Positions 1 to 13,300 of a DNA stretch of 64,000 bases are shown one piece after another. Position 1 is the stretch's first letter, and the number at the start of each line of letters is the position of its first letter. The translations under genes were made by a program, and so were the position numbers. The stretch comes from Fragum whitleyi (Eukaryota > Mollusca > Bivalvia > Cardiida > Cardiidae), in contig OX411545.1 of the NCBI GenBank assembly GCA_948146395.1, positions 24,135,526 through 24,199,525 on the forward strand. The letters are read 5' to 3'. The notes under the pieces were generated by a model. That model had not been told where the DNA came from, did not search any database, and saw nothing but the letters and a program-made list of their open reading frames with translations.

Positions 1-325
1 TATTTAAGAGTCTCAGGTTAAAAAAAAAAACTCTGAAGGTCCTGGCTATTAATCTAAGAGTCTCGGACTCACAAAAACCTTTGAGTGCCTAGCTACTTAT
101 TTAAGAGTCCCAAACTTGAAAAACATTTTATGGTCCTAGGTACTTATTCAAGAGTCTCAGACTTTGAAAACCTTAAAGTGTCCTAGCTTCTTATTCAAGT
201 CTCAGACTTGAAAAAACTTGAGGGTCCTAGCTTCTTATTCAAGTCTCAGACTTGAAAAAACTTGAGGGTCCTAGCTACTTATTTGAGAGTCTCAGACTTT
301 GAAAACCTTTGAGGGTCCTATAGAC
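1..325. repeat. Tandem repeat, ~45-49 bp unit, about 7 copies
   Basis: Units carry a GAGTCTCAG-like core, a short A-run and a GGGTCCTAGCT-like stretch; cores recur near 8, 57, 106, 152, 197, 242 and 287. It lies to the left of the last visible saposin exon, so it is probably intronic if the gene continues leftward. No coding potential is seen. From 318 to about 430 follows a fragment with a GACAGACAG stretch that resembles the 3' end of the element at 47815-48091. Confidence 0.75.
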
Positions 326-430
326 AGACAGTTTGACAGGTAGACTGATCAAAGGACCAATAAATGAACAGAGAGACAGACATGGTGAAACCAATATATC
401 CATTCTACTTCATAGTTGGGGGTTTAATGA

Positions 431-856
431 TAAAATGATTTAAGCTGTGATATAATATACTGGTGATTTACAATATTGGTCAAGCCAGCGTAAAATATAA
501 CATATGATCAAAGAAAGGTAACTTATATTGCAAAGGGAACATTCATTTGCAAAGCAATTTTGGACATGTTTGATTTCTAAGAAAAACATCAAACTGCTTA
601 AAATTTCTGAAACAATTACCAGTGGCAATGCATACAATCTTCAGCATTGATAGTTACCGAGCTGAGATTCAAACTCATGACCCCCAGGATTTATAGCCCA
701 ATGTGTGACCACTATTAATCAATTATAATAGATAATCAGTTGGTTTTGGCTTCCGATTGTGATAATTGACTTAGAAATTAGATACCACATTAATCATTTC
801 CTAACACATAAATGAAAGCCAATTCATATATTGTTTTCAAAACCGACGTCAATTTG
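431..856. other. Intergenic or intronic AT-rich stretch with a tRNA-like fragment
   Basis: No convincing coding sequence. On the minus strand at about 650-715 there is a degenerate tRNA-like stretch with a B-box-like GAGTTTGAATCTC, probably a SINE remnant. Nothing else is recognised. Confidence 0.4.
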
Positions 857-928
857 ATGGCTCAGTTTGAAACAATTGTAACTGCCTATAAGTTTATAGG
901 CAGTTACAACTGTTTCATGCTGAGCCAT
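857..928. repeat. Short palindrome, subfamily A, copy 1
   Basis: Near-perfect hairpin with outer GGCTCAG/CTGAGCC and inner GTAACTGCCTATA/TATAGGCAGTTAC around a very short loop. It is one of eleven copies in the window (see findings). Confidence 0.85.
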
Positions 929-1145
929 GAAGTTTGTAGAAAAGTGTTCAGAAAGAGTCTTTAGATCATGAGTTTTAACTAAACTTTCACATTCTTTTCT
1001 TCAAAAAGTTTTAATGGGAGTGATGTATTAGATTCAAAGAAAATGATCGTACAATCGATCATTAGTTAATTTAATCCTCAACTAAAAACGATTATCGATT
1101 GTGATTTGAAAGCAATTGCCCAACACTAGTTACCACTAAGATATC

Positions 1146-1216
1146 AGGGGTCAGTGCAACACTATTGTAAGTGCCTATATTTTACAGGCACTTACAATAG
1201 TGTTGCGCTGACCCCT
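1146..1216. repeat. Short palindrome, subfamily B, copy 1
   Basis: Hairpin with outer GGGGTCAGTGCAACAC and its complement GTGTTGCGCTGACCCC. The inner arms are TATTGTAAGTGCC and GGCACTTACAATA. It has the same architecture as subfamily A but differs at paired positions. Confidence 0.85.
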
Positions 1217-1305
1217 CAATCTGTCCTAGCTTGACAAATATGAATTCTAACCTTAATTTACTCTTGACAATTGTCATTCAATTTTTGGATATCAAAGAGT
1301 TTTAC

Positions 1306-1386
1306 CTGACAGACTTGTTTGGGGGATATGTCCTGTTCTATCAAATCTATGATGGCTGGAATGTACTGTTTAACCACGTCTTCACA
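1306..1386 (-). CDS. Saposin-like gene, exon 15: second half of module 8 (partial)
   Basis: An 81-nt, 27-codon exon in phase 0, entered after ATTTCAG and left at GTAAAAC. It encodes CEDVVKQYIPAII followed by DLIEQDISPKQVCQ, the helix 3-4 part of a saposin B domain up to its fifth cysteine. The sixth cysteine (usually in an LxLC motif) must lie on the next exon, which I did not find within the window. Confidence 0.85.
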
Positions 1387-4300
1387 CTGAAATTTGCATT
1401 TCATAGAGGATATTGAGCAAGAGTTCATGAAATACCAAATTTATTTAAGAAGTCATTCATAAACAGATAAAAACGAGGCTTTGCTGTTTAGAGTTTGTCT
1501 TGCAAACGCCAACATCAACTCAACAGGGACATGAAAGACGCCAAGGTGATCACAATATCTTCTGTTTCCTCTGAAAACAGTCAAGCTAAATAGGTTGCAA
1601 AAGAAAATGACATGCTGATGCAATTGAATAATTAACAATCATATGTTGAAAAAGAAAAATTGTGGGAAAAGTAATTTATTCTTTTTCCGCATTATATTCT
1701 GACAACAAAACATATAATGTATACTTATGTATTAAGCTTAGGTAAAAAGTCATTATGACTATGCCTTGGTAAACTTTGGCTAGCTAATAATCATAATTTA
1801 ACAGGTATGTGTGAATAGTTTTCAATATGGATGGGTTCACTTGTATTGAATAGGATTTGATATAAGTCTTGTCCCACTAGTTTGGCATTCAAAAAGATCA
1901 TGTTTTCAGAAGTGGTCTAATTGAAGCATTTAAAGTTTGTATTTTCATCCCTCCTGCAAATAATGCTAACTGAAACCACACAAAATCATTTCTTAGTTTG
2001 CAGTAACCACTGGTCTCATGCCAATTTCATTTGAGTAGTTTTCAATTGCAGAAAAAAAGCAGGTTTCAATAATAAATACCTGAGCAGTGACTGTATCAGG
2101 AAGTATGCTACACAGACCAACAAAGTAATTAGTTATCTCCTGTGTTGTGGTATTCTCACGTAAGAAATCCCTTATTGTAGAAATAACAAGCTCACAAGTT
2201 TCACACTCGTCAACTCCAACTGTAATACAGAATGTAACAATTTTTTTTAATACTTTTTTATGGATTATCAATAATTATTGCATAAAATGTATGTTTTTTG
2301 TCGTTAAAGGCATATGTAAACGTACAAAGTCAGGGTGTTAACAGGAGAAAACATGGATTAATAAGAAATTCACATGCCGTTAACACCTGGCTTCTTTATT
2401 TAGATATCCTCCATTTGGGCCTATACATTGTATCAGTTTCTTGTTAAACAAAAATGTAGAGCATAGATAAAGTCTTTCTACTTATGCAATTATAGTATTA
2501 ATTCAAGTTTTTTCAAGTGTTAACATTTGCAGAGACCCTCAAAATGGTGTAACGCCCTTGTGCTTCACACTCAGGCGTTAAACCATTTTTCAGGTCTCTG
2601 CAAATATAAAGACCCTCAAAAACGTGAATTTACCCTATAATAGCAGTTGATTATCATTTGCTAAACTCACTGCCCAACCAGCTAAATTATCAACAAGAGG
2701 ACTGTTGGCCCAAAGTCGCTCACCTGAGAAAATAGCTTTTTAGCCTTTGTCTATCTTAAGCAACCCGAGAAAAAAAGTTTTCACATATTCAACCATTTCA
2801 GCTCTGTTAGCCAAAACTCTTCCTACCTAATGGGATTGAAATTGACAATATGATTTTACTATTTCAACAACTTTTAAAGATTTCTATGTTGATCTGAGGT
2901 CTACCCCCTCTCCCAATGCTCTGCTCGTGGTAGATCAACATAAATTGCCTGATGTATTTTCATACAGGTATATGTGGACTGATGATCCATGACAAATATA
3001 AAGGCCGTCAGCCTTCTTGTTTGGACAAAGAAATTTAAATACTTTAACATAGCCCCATGACCTACACCAACCCTTTGGTGCTCTGCCCCTGGAAGCCCAA
3101 CAGTCATGATTTCATTTATTTTCTTAGGGTATATGAACTGATGATTTAAGGTAATATAAAGGTTGATCACCACCTGGTTCAGAAGAGGAAGAAGAATTTG
3201 AAGGAATTTTCTATAAATAGTCACTTGGTCATATCCCCTACTCCCTATGCTCTGTCCCTGATTGCTCAACACTGATGATTTTAGCCTTTTTTCTTTAAGG
3301 TCTATCATCTCATAATCTATACCAAATACAAAGGGAACCAGGATGGTCCTAGATTGCTCATCTGAGTCTCTTTGACCCATGGGGCATCACATTAATTAAA
3401 TAGGCAGACGTCAACAAGGAGATAATTTCTGCATAAGATCAATACCATGAAATATTTTCAGCTAAGAGCTTGAAGAATATGCCTTTTTACTTTTGATTCT
3501 ATGTAAAAAGGGTTGCGCCTGGGTGGAGCCAAAATATTAACCCAGGGTCTTGATATGAACAAACTTGGTAGAGGTCCACTAGATGATGCTACATACCGAA
3601 TATGAGCTGTCTGCCTTTTGGCTTAAGAGAAGAAGATTTTTTAAAATTTTCCTATTTTCCTCCTTTTTGTTAGGGGTAAAGGGAAAGTTAAGGGTGGATT
3701 TCATTTATTTGAACAACTTTTGTTGAGCTTGACCCAAGAATCATCCCTGCCAAGTTTCATCAAGATTGGCCCACCAGTTTAGGAGGAGAAGATGTTTAAA
3801 AGAAATTTTTGAAGACGCACAACTGATGACGGATGCCAGACATTGTACAATCACAATATCTCACCTTGAGCACTTTGTGCTCAGGTGAGCTAAAAAGGCT
3901 GTTTGAGTTCTATTTAAGAAGAATATAAAGTTTAAAGATTTCAAAATTGATGACTGAGTACTACCCCTCTGTCTGTTGCTCTGCACCTGATGGCACAAGA
4001 GTCACGATTTTAGCTATTTACAGAAAGGTCAATAAAATGATGATTCTTGCCAAATACACAGGCTCCTGGAGACTTGGTTTAGAAAGAAAAAAAACATTTT
4101 TAAAATGTCTAACTTGATAAGAGTCCTACCCAATGTCTCCCAGTGCTCTGCCCTTGGTCCCCACCCTGTCATGATTTTAGCTATTTCAATAAAGGATTTC
4201 AAGCTGATTATCTATGATAAGTTTCAAAGCTATAGGGCTCCTGGGGCCCGTTTTACTAAACATCTTACGATAATTTTTTGCGCAAGTCAAAAATTAAAGT

Positions 4301-7300
4301 TGCTTCTACAGTAGTAACTAGATATGGAATTCTGCAAAGCATCATCTCATCGGAATCGTCTTCTGAAGACGATTCCAATGAGATATTGCAAGGCAGAATT
4401 TAACAATGAATGAATACACCAGGTACGATTTTTGATTTTGACTTACGACCATTTTTTTGTAAGAACTTTAGTAAAATAGGCCCCTGGTTCAGAAGAAGAA
4501 GAGATTTTAAAGATTTCTAAATTGATCCAAGTCCTCCTCCCTCCACCGGGTACTCTGCCAATGCTAGTCCAAGAATCATGAATTTGGCTATTTTAACCCT
4601 TGTCATGCTGAATAAATTTTGGCAATTTTTTTTCAAAATCAAAGGGCAAAAAGCACTGAAAGTTCCAACTGTAGGTCATTCTTTATTTGAAAAACTAAAT
4701 CTATTGACAATTCCGGTTTGAAAGTGAGAAACAGGTGGAGTAGACTAACATCAGACTGCACATATGTGCAGACTGATGTTTGTCTATAGCTCCTGCCAAA
4801 GCAGGAATATTTCGGGTTCAGCATGGCAAGGGTTAACAAAGGTCTATGCGCTGATGAATGATGCCAAATTGGCCCGGTGGTTAAGGGGGATATGTTAATT
4901 GAAAATAGTTGACAGACGCCAACTGAGGGTGATCACAATTGTGCTCAGGTGAGCTAAAAGCTTACATTTCGCTTTTGTTCATTCTACCCTATCCTACATC
5001 ATCTAAGTGGAGCCTAATTTGTGATGTCATCATGAATGTTGCATAGCAATCACTTGCAATATGACGCAGTTGATCCAATTCTAAACTTGTTCAAGATTTC
5101 ATCAAGACAATCATTCTGACCAAATTTCAGACTTTTTGGCCCCAAAAGATGTGGCCTCTAGAGTACATACAAAGTTTTTCTGAGATTTGACCCTGTGACC
5201 TAATTTTTTAACCCCATTGACCCATTTTCTAATTTGTCCAAGATTTCATCAAGGCAATCATTGTGACCTAATTTCAGGCTAATTTGGTAATAAAAATGTG
5301 GCCTCTTGAGTGCATGCACGGTAAATGCTGCAAACGGACAACAGACATCCACCTTACCACAAATTCTCACCTTGAGTACTTTTTAAACAATACAGAAACA
5401 ATTAAATTTTGTTACATTTATTTGTACCTACCTTTGCTTTTGTCTGGTAAAATCTTAACTAATGTTGCAAGGTCTGCAAAACTCCTAGAAGAGCACAGAC
5501 CCAGTGTAGTGCACACAGATTTGGGATCAACTTCTTTCACTAGCAAGGCTATGATGATTTCACTGTATTTTCTCACAAAGTTTATACACTCTGGTTTTAT
5601 TGTGTCTGGCATGAAACCACAAACATCATCTAAGACTTTCTTTATTTCTTCCTGCAAGGTAAAATGAGTGCTTGTGAACAATTATGTCAGAGAATATCAG
5701 TTATTCTTTCATGCTTTTTGGTGGATTATGGAAAAATAACAGTAGAAGATCATTTAATAAACTCAGTGCCTAACTAGAAAACTTGTCAAAAACTTTTACA
5801 CCGTTTTCATTCATTTCACCTTACCCGATGTTATCTCAGTAGAGCCCAGTTAGTGACATCTTAATGAAAGTTGCATAGCAGTCACATGCTAATTGACACA
5901 CTTTAAGAAAATTTGTCCTAAAGTTTTCTCAAATTGTCTTATTTTTCGAGTAAAATTGATTGATATAAAATGAACAATAAAAGGTATATTTTCGCTTGTG
6001 ACTTTGCCACTCATGAAAATATAGAGTAGATCCAGTTAATTCCGTACACATTGGAAATTCAGTACACTGATATAGTTCACTTATTTCTTTTAAAATGCAT
6101 AACAGATCTATTTAGAAATGGACTTGGTTTTAAAAAAGCAAATATACCACAAACTATTTCACAGATGATTACAATGTATGGAACGCTGTCATATGTTTTG
6201 AACAGTAGTGTTAATATACCCATTATCTATAATAAAATGTCTAAATCAAGTGTAATTATGCTCAAATGTAGTGTTGACTTCTCCGAACTATATAATATAC
6301 TGTCAAAAGGAAGTCTGGTTATATGCAAAATGAGTATTGACTTGTCTAAACGATAACTTATCATACCAAAAGGTACGTTGACTATGGCCACATTTTGTGC
6401 TGACCTGTCTTAACATTATCTGATTGTGTCAAAAGGATGTGTCGTTAAGTCAAAGCATGTTGTTGACTTGTCTTAGGATTACATTATTATTTGAAAACGT
6501 AGTGCAATTACATCTAAATAATGTGATGGCTTGCCTTAGCACCATCTTATTATGGTTACTGGTTAATGCATTACTTTAGTATGTCAAAAGGAAGCATTGT
6601 AATGTCCCAAAAACATAATGCTATATTCAAACATGGTCTTATTATGTTAGAGGGTAATGTGGTTCTGTCAAAACAATATGTTGACTTGGGCTTAATATGT
6701 CCAAATGTAGTTTCAATATGTTCAAAAATGTGCTAACTTGGGTAAACACGAGCTATTATGCGAATAGTAAAATTGATTATGTTCAAAAATAGCGTTAATT
6801 TGTTTACATTTTATCTTATTTTGTTCAAAGAAAGTGTGGTCATGCCCTAATATTGTGTTGACTTGTCTATACAGTATGTTATCATGTCGAATTGTAGTGT
6901 GAATAAGTCAAAACATAGCGCTGACTGGTTAATGCATTTCTTTAGTTTGTCAAAAGGAAGCATTGTAATGTCTAAATAACACAATGCTTTATTCAAAAAT
7001 ATTCTTATTAAGATAGAAGGTTATGTTGTTCTGTCAAAACAATATGTTGACTTGTAAGAACATGGGCTTATCATGTCCAAAAGTAGTGTCATCATGTTAA
7101 AGAAATGTGTTAACTTGGGTAAAAACTAGTTATCATGCAAAGAGTAAGCTTGGTTTTGTTCAAATATTGTGTTGATTTTTCTATGCATTTACTTATTTTG
7201 TTCAAAGAATGTGTAGTCATGGCCAAACATCGTGTTGACTTGTTTATATTATTTATCTAAAATGAACTGGCACTCATTAACTTCCGCCAGTGTTCGAGTA

Positions 7301-10300
7301 TTCCCGCAGCGAAATTCAATTTCATATCACCGTTTTATTTGTATTACTTCACATCACATACAAGTGTCACTGTAAAACAATGGGTACAGACGACTTCCCA
7401 TAAGGCAGTAAGTTGTCGGGTCGAGTTCAAATCCCGACAGGGACATATTTTAAAGTCTGTGATTATCATAAATGTTTTTCTTTTTCATTATCTTATAAAT
7501 TGTCATAAGTTTTTTGTGAGTTGAAATTTATATATTGTATTATTCTATATCATTCAATTTTAGTTGTTTGCACCAACAAAGACTATTGTACTCTGATCGG
7601 CTAAAATTGGTTTCATAGCGAAATGAAAACATACTTAAGTACAGTGTATTTAGTTAGCTTGCACTAAAAAGATGTCCCAATACAGATCTCATTTGCTTCA
7701 TGATAGTTAATTATGAGATATGAAGATATTTAAGTTTTTGATATTGATAACCTTATCACACGTAAACAGGAATTCGATTAACGTATTCAAAGTCTGTATA
7801 GGTTTTTAATTTCATTCAGTCATAGAATGAAAAGAAAAAAAACGCCCCTTCATTCCTTAAAGAATAGATCTATACCTTTCAAAGTTTCAATTATTCAGTT
7901 GCGCTAGTGTTTGAACAACAAAAACGAGATTCACATTCATTACGTTTCCAGTGCGACCTCGCAGTGCACGGTTATAATTTACAGTGATGAATGGACAACA
8001 CTTTGCAAATATCAGATTTTAAATCAAACAAATAAAAGGTTGGTGAAAATATTTCTGTGCAAAATGCCAACAGCCTAATGTAATACTATTGTATCAAAAA
8101 GGGTACTTGAACAAAGATGCTTCATAAAAAGAAATAGAAATATAATTGTTTGCGATTCGGCTTGAACTCATGACCTCCCAGTTATGGGACTACAACCTTA
8201 CTACCACCCCCAAATTTCTGTGTGTACGTTAAAATGTGATACATTTAATTAAATCTAAACGTCGCGAGTTTAAGTCTAAATTTAGAAACATATTTTGCGA
8301 CTATTAATAGGGGTTAAAAGGAATATTTAATGAGTGCCAGGTCATTGTAGATAAATAATACAGTATGTTATCATGTCGAATTGTAGTGTGATTTAGTCAA
8401 AACGTAGCCTTGACTGTTCAATGCATTGCCTTATTATATCAAAACGAAGCATTGTTATGCCCAGATTACACGTTGATATATTCAATTATACTCTTTTTAT
8501 GTAAGAAGGAAATGTGGTTCTATCAAAAAAATATGTTGATTTGTCAGAACATTGGCTCATCATGTCCAAAGGTAGTGTCATGATGTTCAAGAAATGTGGT
8601 CTCTTGTGTAAAACCGAGTTATCATGCGAAAAATAAGATTGATTTTGTTATAATATTGCTTTAATTTGTTTAACTTGTATCTTATTTTGTTCAAAGGAAG
8701 TATGGCCATGCCCAAATGTCGTTTTGACTTGTCTATACAGTATGTTATCATGTCGAATTGTAGTGTGATTTTGTCAAAACATAGCGTTGACTGGTCAATA
8801 CATTGCTTAAGTATGTCAAACAGAAGCATTGTTTTGTCCAAAAAACACGATGCTATATTGAAACATGGTCTTATTATACTGAAAGGTAATGATGTTCTGT
8901 CAAAACAATATGTTGACTTGTCAGAACATGGGCTTCTAATTTCTAAAGGTAGTGTCATTATATTCGAAAAATGTGTTCTCTTGTGTTAAAAATTTGATTT
9001 GATTTGATTTGACATGGGCTTCTAATTTCTTAAGGTAGTGTCATTATATTCGAAAAATGTGTTCTCTTGTGTTAAAAATTTGATTTGTTTTTATCAAGAC
9101 AATCATTCTGACATACATGTGATATTTCCGTGGGCTCTCATAGGGAGATTAAGACCTTTTCGTAGGGAGATTGGGTCTCAAATAGGGAGATTTTGCGTAA
9201 CGCGCGTTCTGGCTAAAAATGGGCTTTTAGCAATGCACATCTACATCATAAACTGACTATAATACTTTCCATAAAAGTTAATACTTTCCATAAAAGTTTC
9301 TTTTATTTATTTTTTTTTCTAAAAGAAGGTTATCATTTAATTTATTTTGATAGAGGATAGTAATGCTACAGAATTTGGTCTTATAATTTCAGAGAAATAG
9401 ATGTTACAAATTCAATTTTTAATTCTATGCAAATTTCAGGATCCCACAATATAGCTGTTTTTCTTTTTTCTTTTTTTGTAGATAATCATTAGAAAAAATT
9501 TCTTTCCAAATTTAAAAGATGCAGGCCTTGTTACTTAGGAGGAGACTGTTAAAGTTTTTTCTATATTTCTTTGAGTAATCTAAAAACCCAAAACACAATG
9601 CATAGTTTTAATGGAGAGAACTGTCAAGGGGTTTGGTAGTGATAAATTAGGTAATACTGCATTTATGCAATACTGCTATATGCAAAGTATGAAATTCTAG
9701 GCCTTGTAATTGGATACGTTTTATTTCACTCTGTTGCCATGGCAACCAGATTTCTTCATGATTTACAATATTCTGTGAAATATGAAAAGGCCTTGTCATA
9801 AGGATCATTTTTGTGTAGATTGTGTATGCAATCCGATAACTAGATTTGGGTGATTTTTATGATTGTTGACGGATGGATGCATGGATGAACGGACAAAGAG
9901 ACAGGCCAATTAATCGTAACTGGCACTTACTGCTACTGAACTGCGCTAAAAAATAAATGGTTTTGATAGGAAATTGACGATAAACGTTGAAATTAAGGAC
10001 AAAATATTCCGAGTTCGCGAACGTAAAAGACGAACACAGTAACCGGAAAGTGAAAGAGCTACCTCTGCAAATCAATCCATGTTGATTAGCTTAATGAGAA
10101 GCTCTGTGTCAGCAGTAAAGAGCCAGTCCACAATTTTCTAATCTGTAACATTTGTCTTGACAAATAACTTGATTGAATCATTCGATTTCAATTTCGAGAA
10201 AGATGGCTGCTGATTCATAAATTGTGTGTTAAGTCTGAAACGACCCCAGCGACAATCCGGTGAAATCGCCGTGGCATTTAAAAAGCGAATGTCCGATGTT

Positions 10301-13300
10301 TTTTAAAATCAATATCAATAATTTAATTTGAATGACAATTTGAGAACGCATGAGACAATTTTAAACTTTTTGTAACTTTGATAATTTGACCATAAAATAA
10401 GCGTTGATCTACGAAATAAGTATCTTCGTCGAAATAAAAGTATGACCGCTTCTTGTTTTACTTAATTATGCGTTACGACACGAGGGTTTTTCTGCGATGC
10501 CGCCTAATTTTACCAAGGTCGTGTGACGCGTCGCTCAGCATATTATGTTCGACCTTTTCCTTCATGACGCTAATCGCGTAGAGTGGAAATTTTTCGCGGC
10601 TTTTTGGAAAAGGATATTTACTTACGGTGGAAATTTACTAGCTGTATTTACAACCATTTTAATTTTTCAAAATAGGTAAAAAAATCACAGCTTAACTTGT
10701 ATCGGTGACTCTTAATATACAAGGGTTCGTAGTTGTATCCACTCCATTTTTTATGTAATATTGAGTAACAACGTTTCACCCGGTTTAGATCCAGTTTCTA
10801 AGAAAGGTGAATATTGCTGATCGTCATAATTCGTTTCGTATACAGTGTGAAGGGTGATAGGTACAGTAGCACCCGTATGTCGGCAATAGTTGATCTACCC
10901 GACGACGATAAAAGATGACACTTCTAGACAGATAAACAACGCTTTACCCGATATTGGATTTCTCACTCGTCATTCGAGCATTCAGACCGGCGATTTTGGA
11001 TTTTTGGCTCCCTGATTTTTTTTCAGGATCAAATTTCTTCAGGTCGGGAGAAATAGTCTCCCGATCGGGAGAGCGGGAGGAAGGGTAAAATATCGGGAGA
11101 ATACGCCGAGATCGGGAGATATCACATGTCTGATTCTGACCAAATTTCAGATTGATTGGGCAAAAAATGTGACCTTCAGAAAGCATACAAGATTTTTCTA
11201 AGATTTGACCCAGTGACCTCGTACTTGACCCCACTTAACCCAATTTTGACCTCATCCGAGTTTTTAACAAGACAATCATTGTGACCAAATTTCAGGTAGT
11301 TAGGGCTGAAAATATGGCCTCTAGAGTGTCCACAAGGTTTTTCTTAGATTTGATCCTGTGACCTAGTTTTGACCAAACTTGACCCAATTTTGTACTTGTT
11401 CTAGATTTCAACAAGATCATTATTCTGACAAATTTTCAGGTTGATTGTGCTTAAAATATGGCCTTTAGAGTGTCCAACAGGTAAAATTTGACCCCCATGA
11501 CCTAGTTTTTGCCCCCACTGGACCCAATTTTGAACTCGGCAGAGATTTCAACAAGATAATCATTCTGACCGATTTTCAGGTTAATTGGGCACAAAATATG
11601 ACCACCTTGAGTACTTTGTGCTTAAGTGAGCTAAAAATAAAAGTTTTCACAATCTAAGTAACATTTTTAATAAAACCTTGTCCATTTCAGTTTAATTAGA
11701 TAAATCAAGGTTTTTCTAACTGGACCAAATTAGCTGACAGATAAACGTGTACACATGTTGGAGGAGGCATATTTTGTACAAGCCAGATTCATTGTACAAA
11801 TAAAGTTCATGGCAAAGATGGGCATTACCTATTCTATGGTGGGTAATCAAGACCAGGTTGAATAAGAAAGTGTTACTTGGGTTTGCCTTGGTCCACAAGA
11901 AGTAGCTTAATAAAGGTGTAGTTCCTGTGATTGAATTGCCCACTTAGTTTTTTTGTGGATTTTTTTCGTGGAGGCCTTGCACATCCCGCCAAACTTGAGG
12001 CGGCTACTTTATTCTCTCACACACTTTTTGCCATTAATTACCAAACTAGGCAATATCATTATCCGCCCCTGTATAATAACTGAATTTTCCAATGAAGTGT
12101 GCAGGTTAACCCATTTGTGTACGGAATAAGCCGGTTTCAGCAATTAAGCTTTATTGTTGTTTTTTCTAAATTGATTGATTGATTGAATGGGGTTTTACGC
12201 CGCTTTCAACATTATTTCAGTTATATCGCGGCGGCCGGAGCACCTAACAATGGATTCCTGGTATTTCTCACGCCAGTACTACCATTACATCCTTTCCTAG
12301 CCTCCGACTGCTATTTCACATAGGTTTACGATTATCTACCCATTGGTTAAAGACAAACGTCGGAAAGGATATTTGCCGCCACCGGGGATCGAACCCACGA
12401 CTTCCAGGTTGGAAGTCTTATGCCTAACCAACTGCGCTATGGTGGCGGCGTTTTTTCTAAAGAAGTACTACACTTTTCAAGTTAAATCATAACTGTTTGC
12501 TGGAATAAATATAATATCTTTAGGAAAATACACCATAACTATCTTGGTCAAAGAGATGTCCTCAAAATAATCAAAACTAACCAAACCCATCCGGAAATGC
12601 CTGGACCTACTCTAGCTTTTGTTGTTCATGTAATGAAATATCAATCGATCTTACACTGAAACAAACAATTATCCTCTATATCCTTTGAAAGGATGATCAC
12701 TAAGTTTTAGTACAATGACTTAAACTAAAGACATGTGAGTGTCCAAATGGCTTTACACGCCTAAATTTACTGAGTGAACATTTTCTGATAAACAACAAGA
12801 GGATCACAATTACTTACCAAAACCATCATTCAAGCAATATGTGTCTATAAGGCTCCCATAACCTTGAATGTCATTTGTAATAATACTAAATGGTTGTCCT
12901 AAGACAATTGCTATTGAGTCCAAAAAAATTTAACCATCAACATGACCTTGAACAAGATAATGGAGAATATGCTCAGGATAAGCTTAATTTTAAAATTTGT
13001 CCTTTGACTGTGGCCTTGACATTGGAGTTACATGTATCTAAGTAATTTCTTTCAAAAAACACATCTTCTCATGATTGAGAACAATTCTGGCAGACTTATT
13101 TAATTGAATTTACGGCATTTTTTCTCGCTCATCGAAGAATGAGGTCCTGCACTCCGAGAGATTCGATAACTTTGATAGAGTTTCGATCAGACGTAGGGTA
13201 TTGTTTATTTTGATTGCGTAGATAATTATTTTCGAGAAGACAACATTTAAAATATGAAATTCGTTGATCTTATGGAACTTTATGGATTTTACTAACTTTA

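Noticed and set aside
2901..3380. 159-codon open frame on the minus strand
   Set aside because: It lies entirely inside a non-autonomous repeat with complementary ends, shows no domain pattern, and related repeat copies do not keep it open.
6051..6356. Apparent repetitive protein (SKxSVxL-type heptads) and the similar frame at 8666-8989
   Set aside because: The 21-bp satellite period automatically keeps frames open; neighbouring units carry stops, and both strands are equally open.
12365..12450. tRNA gene candidate on the minus strand
   Set aside because: A and B boxes are present, but the stems are poor and the sequence is the head of a multi-copy SINE.
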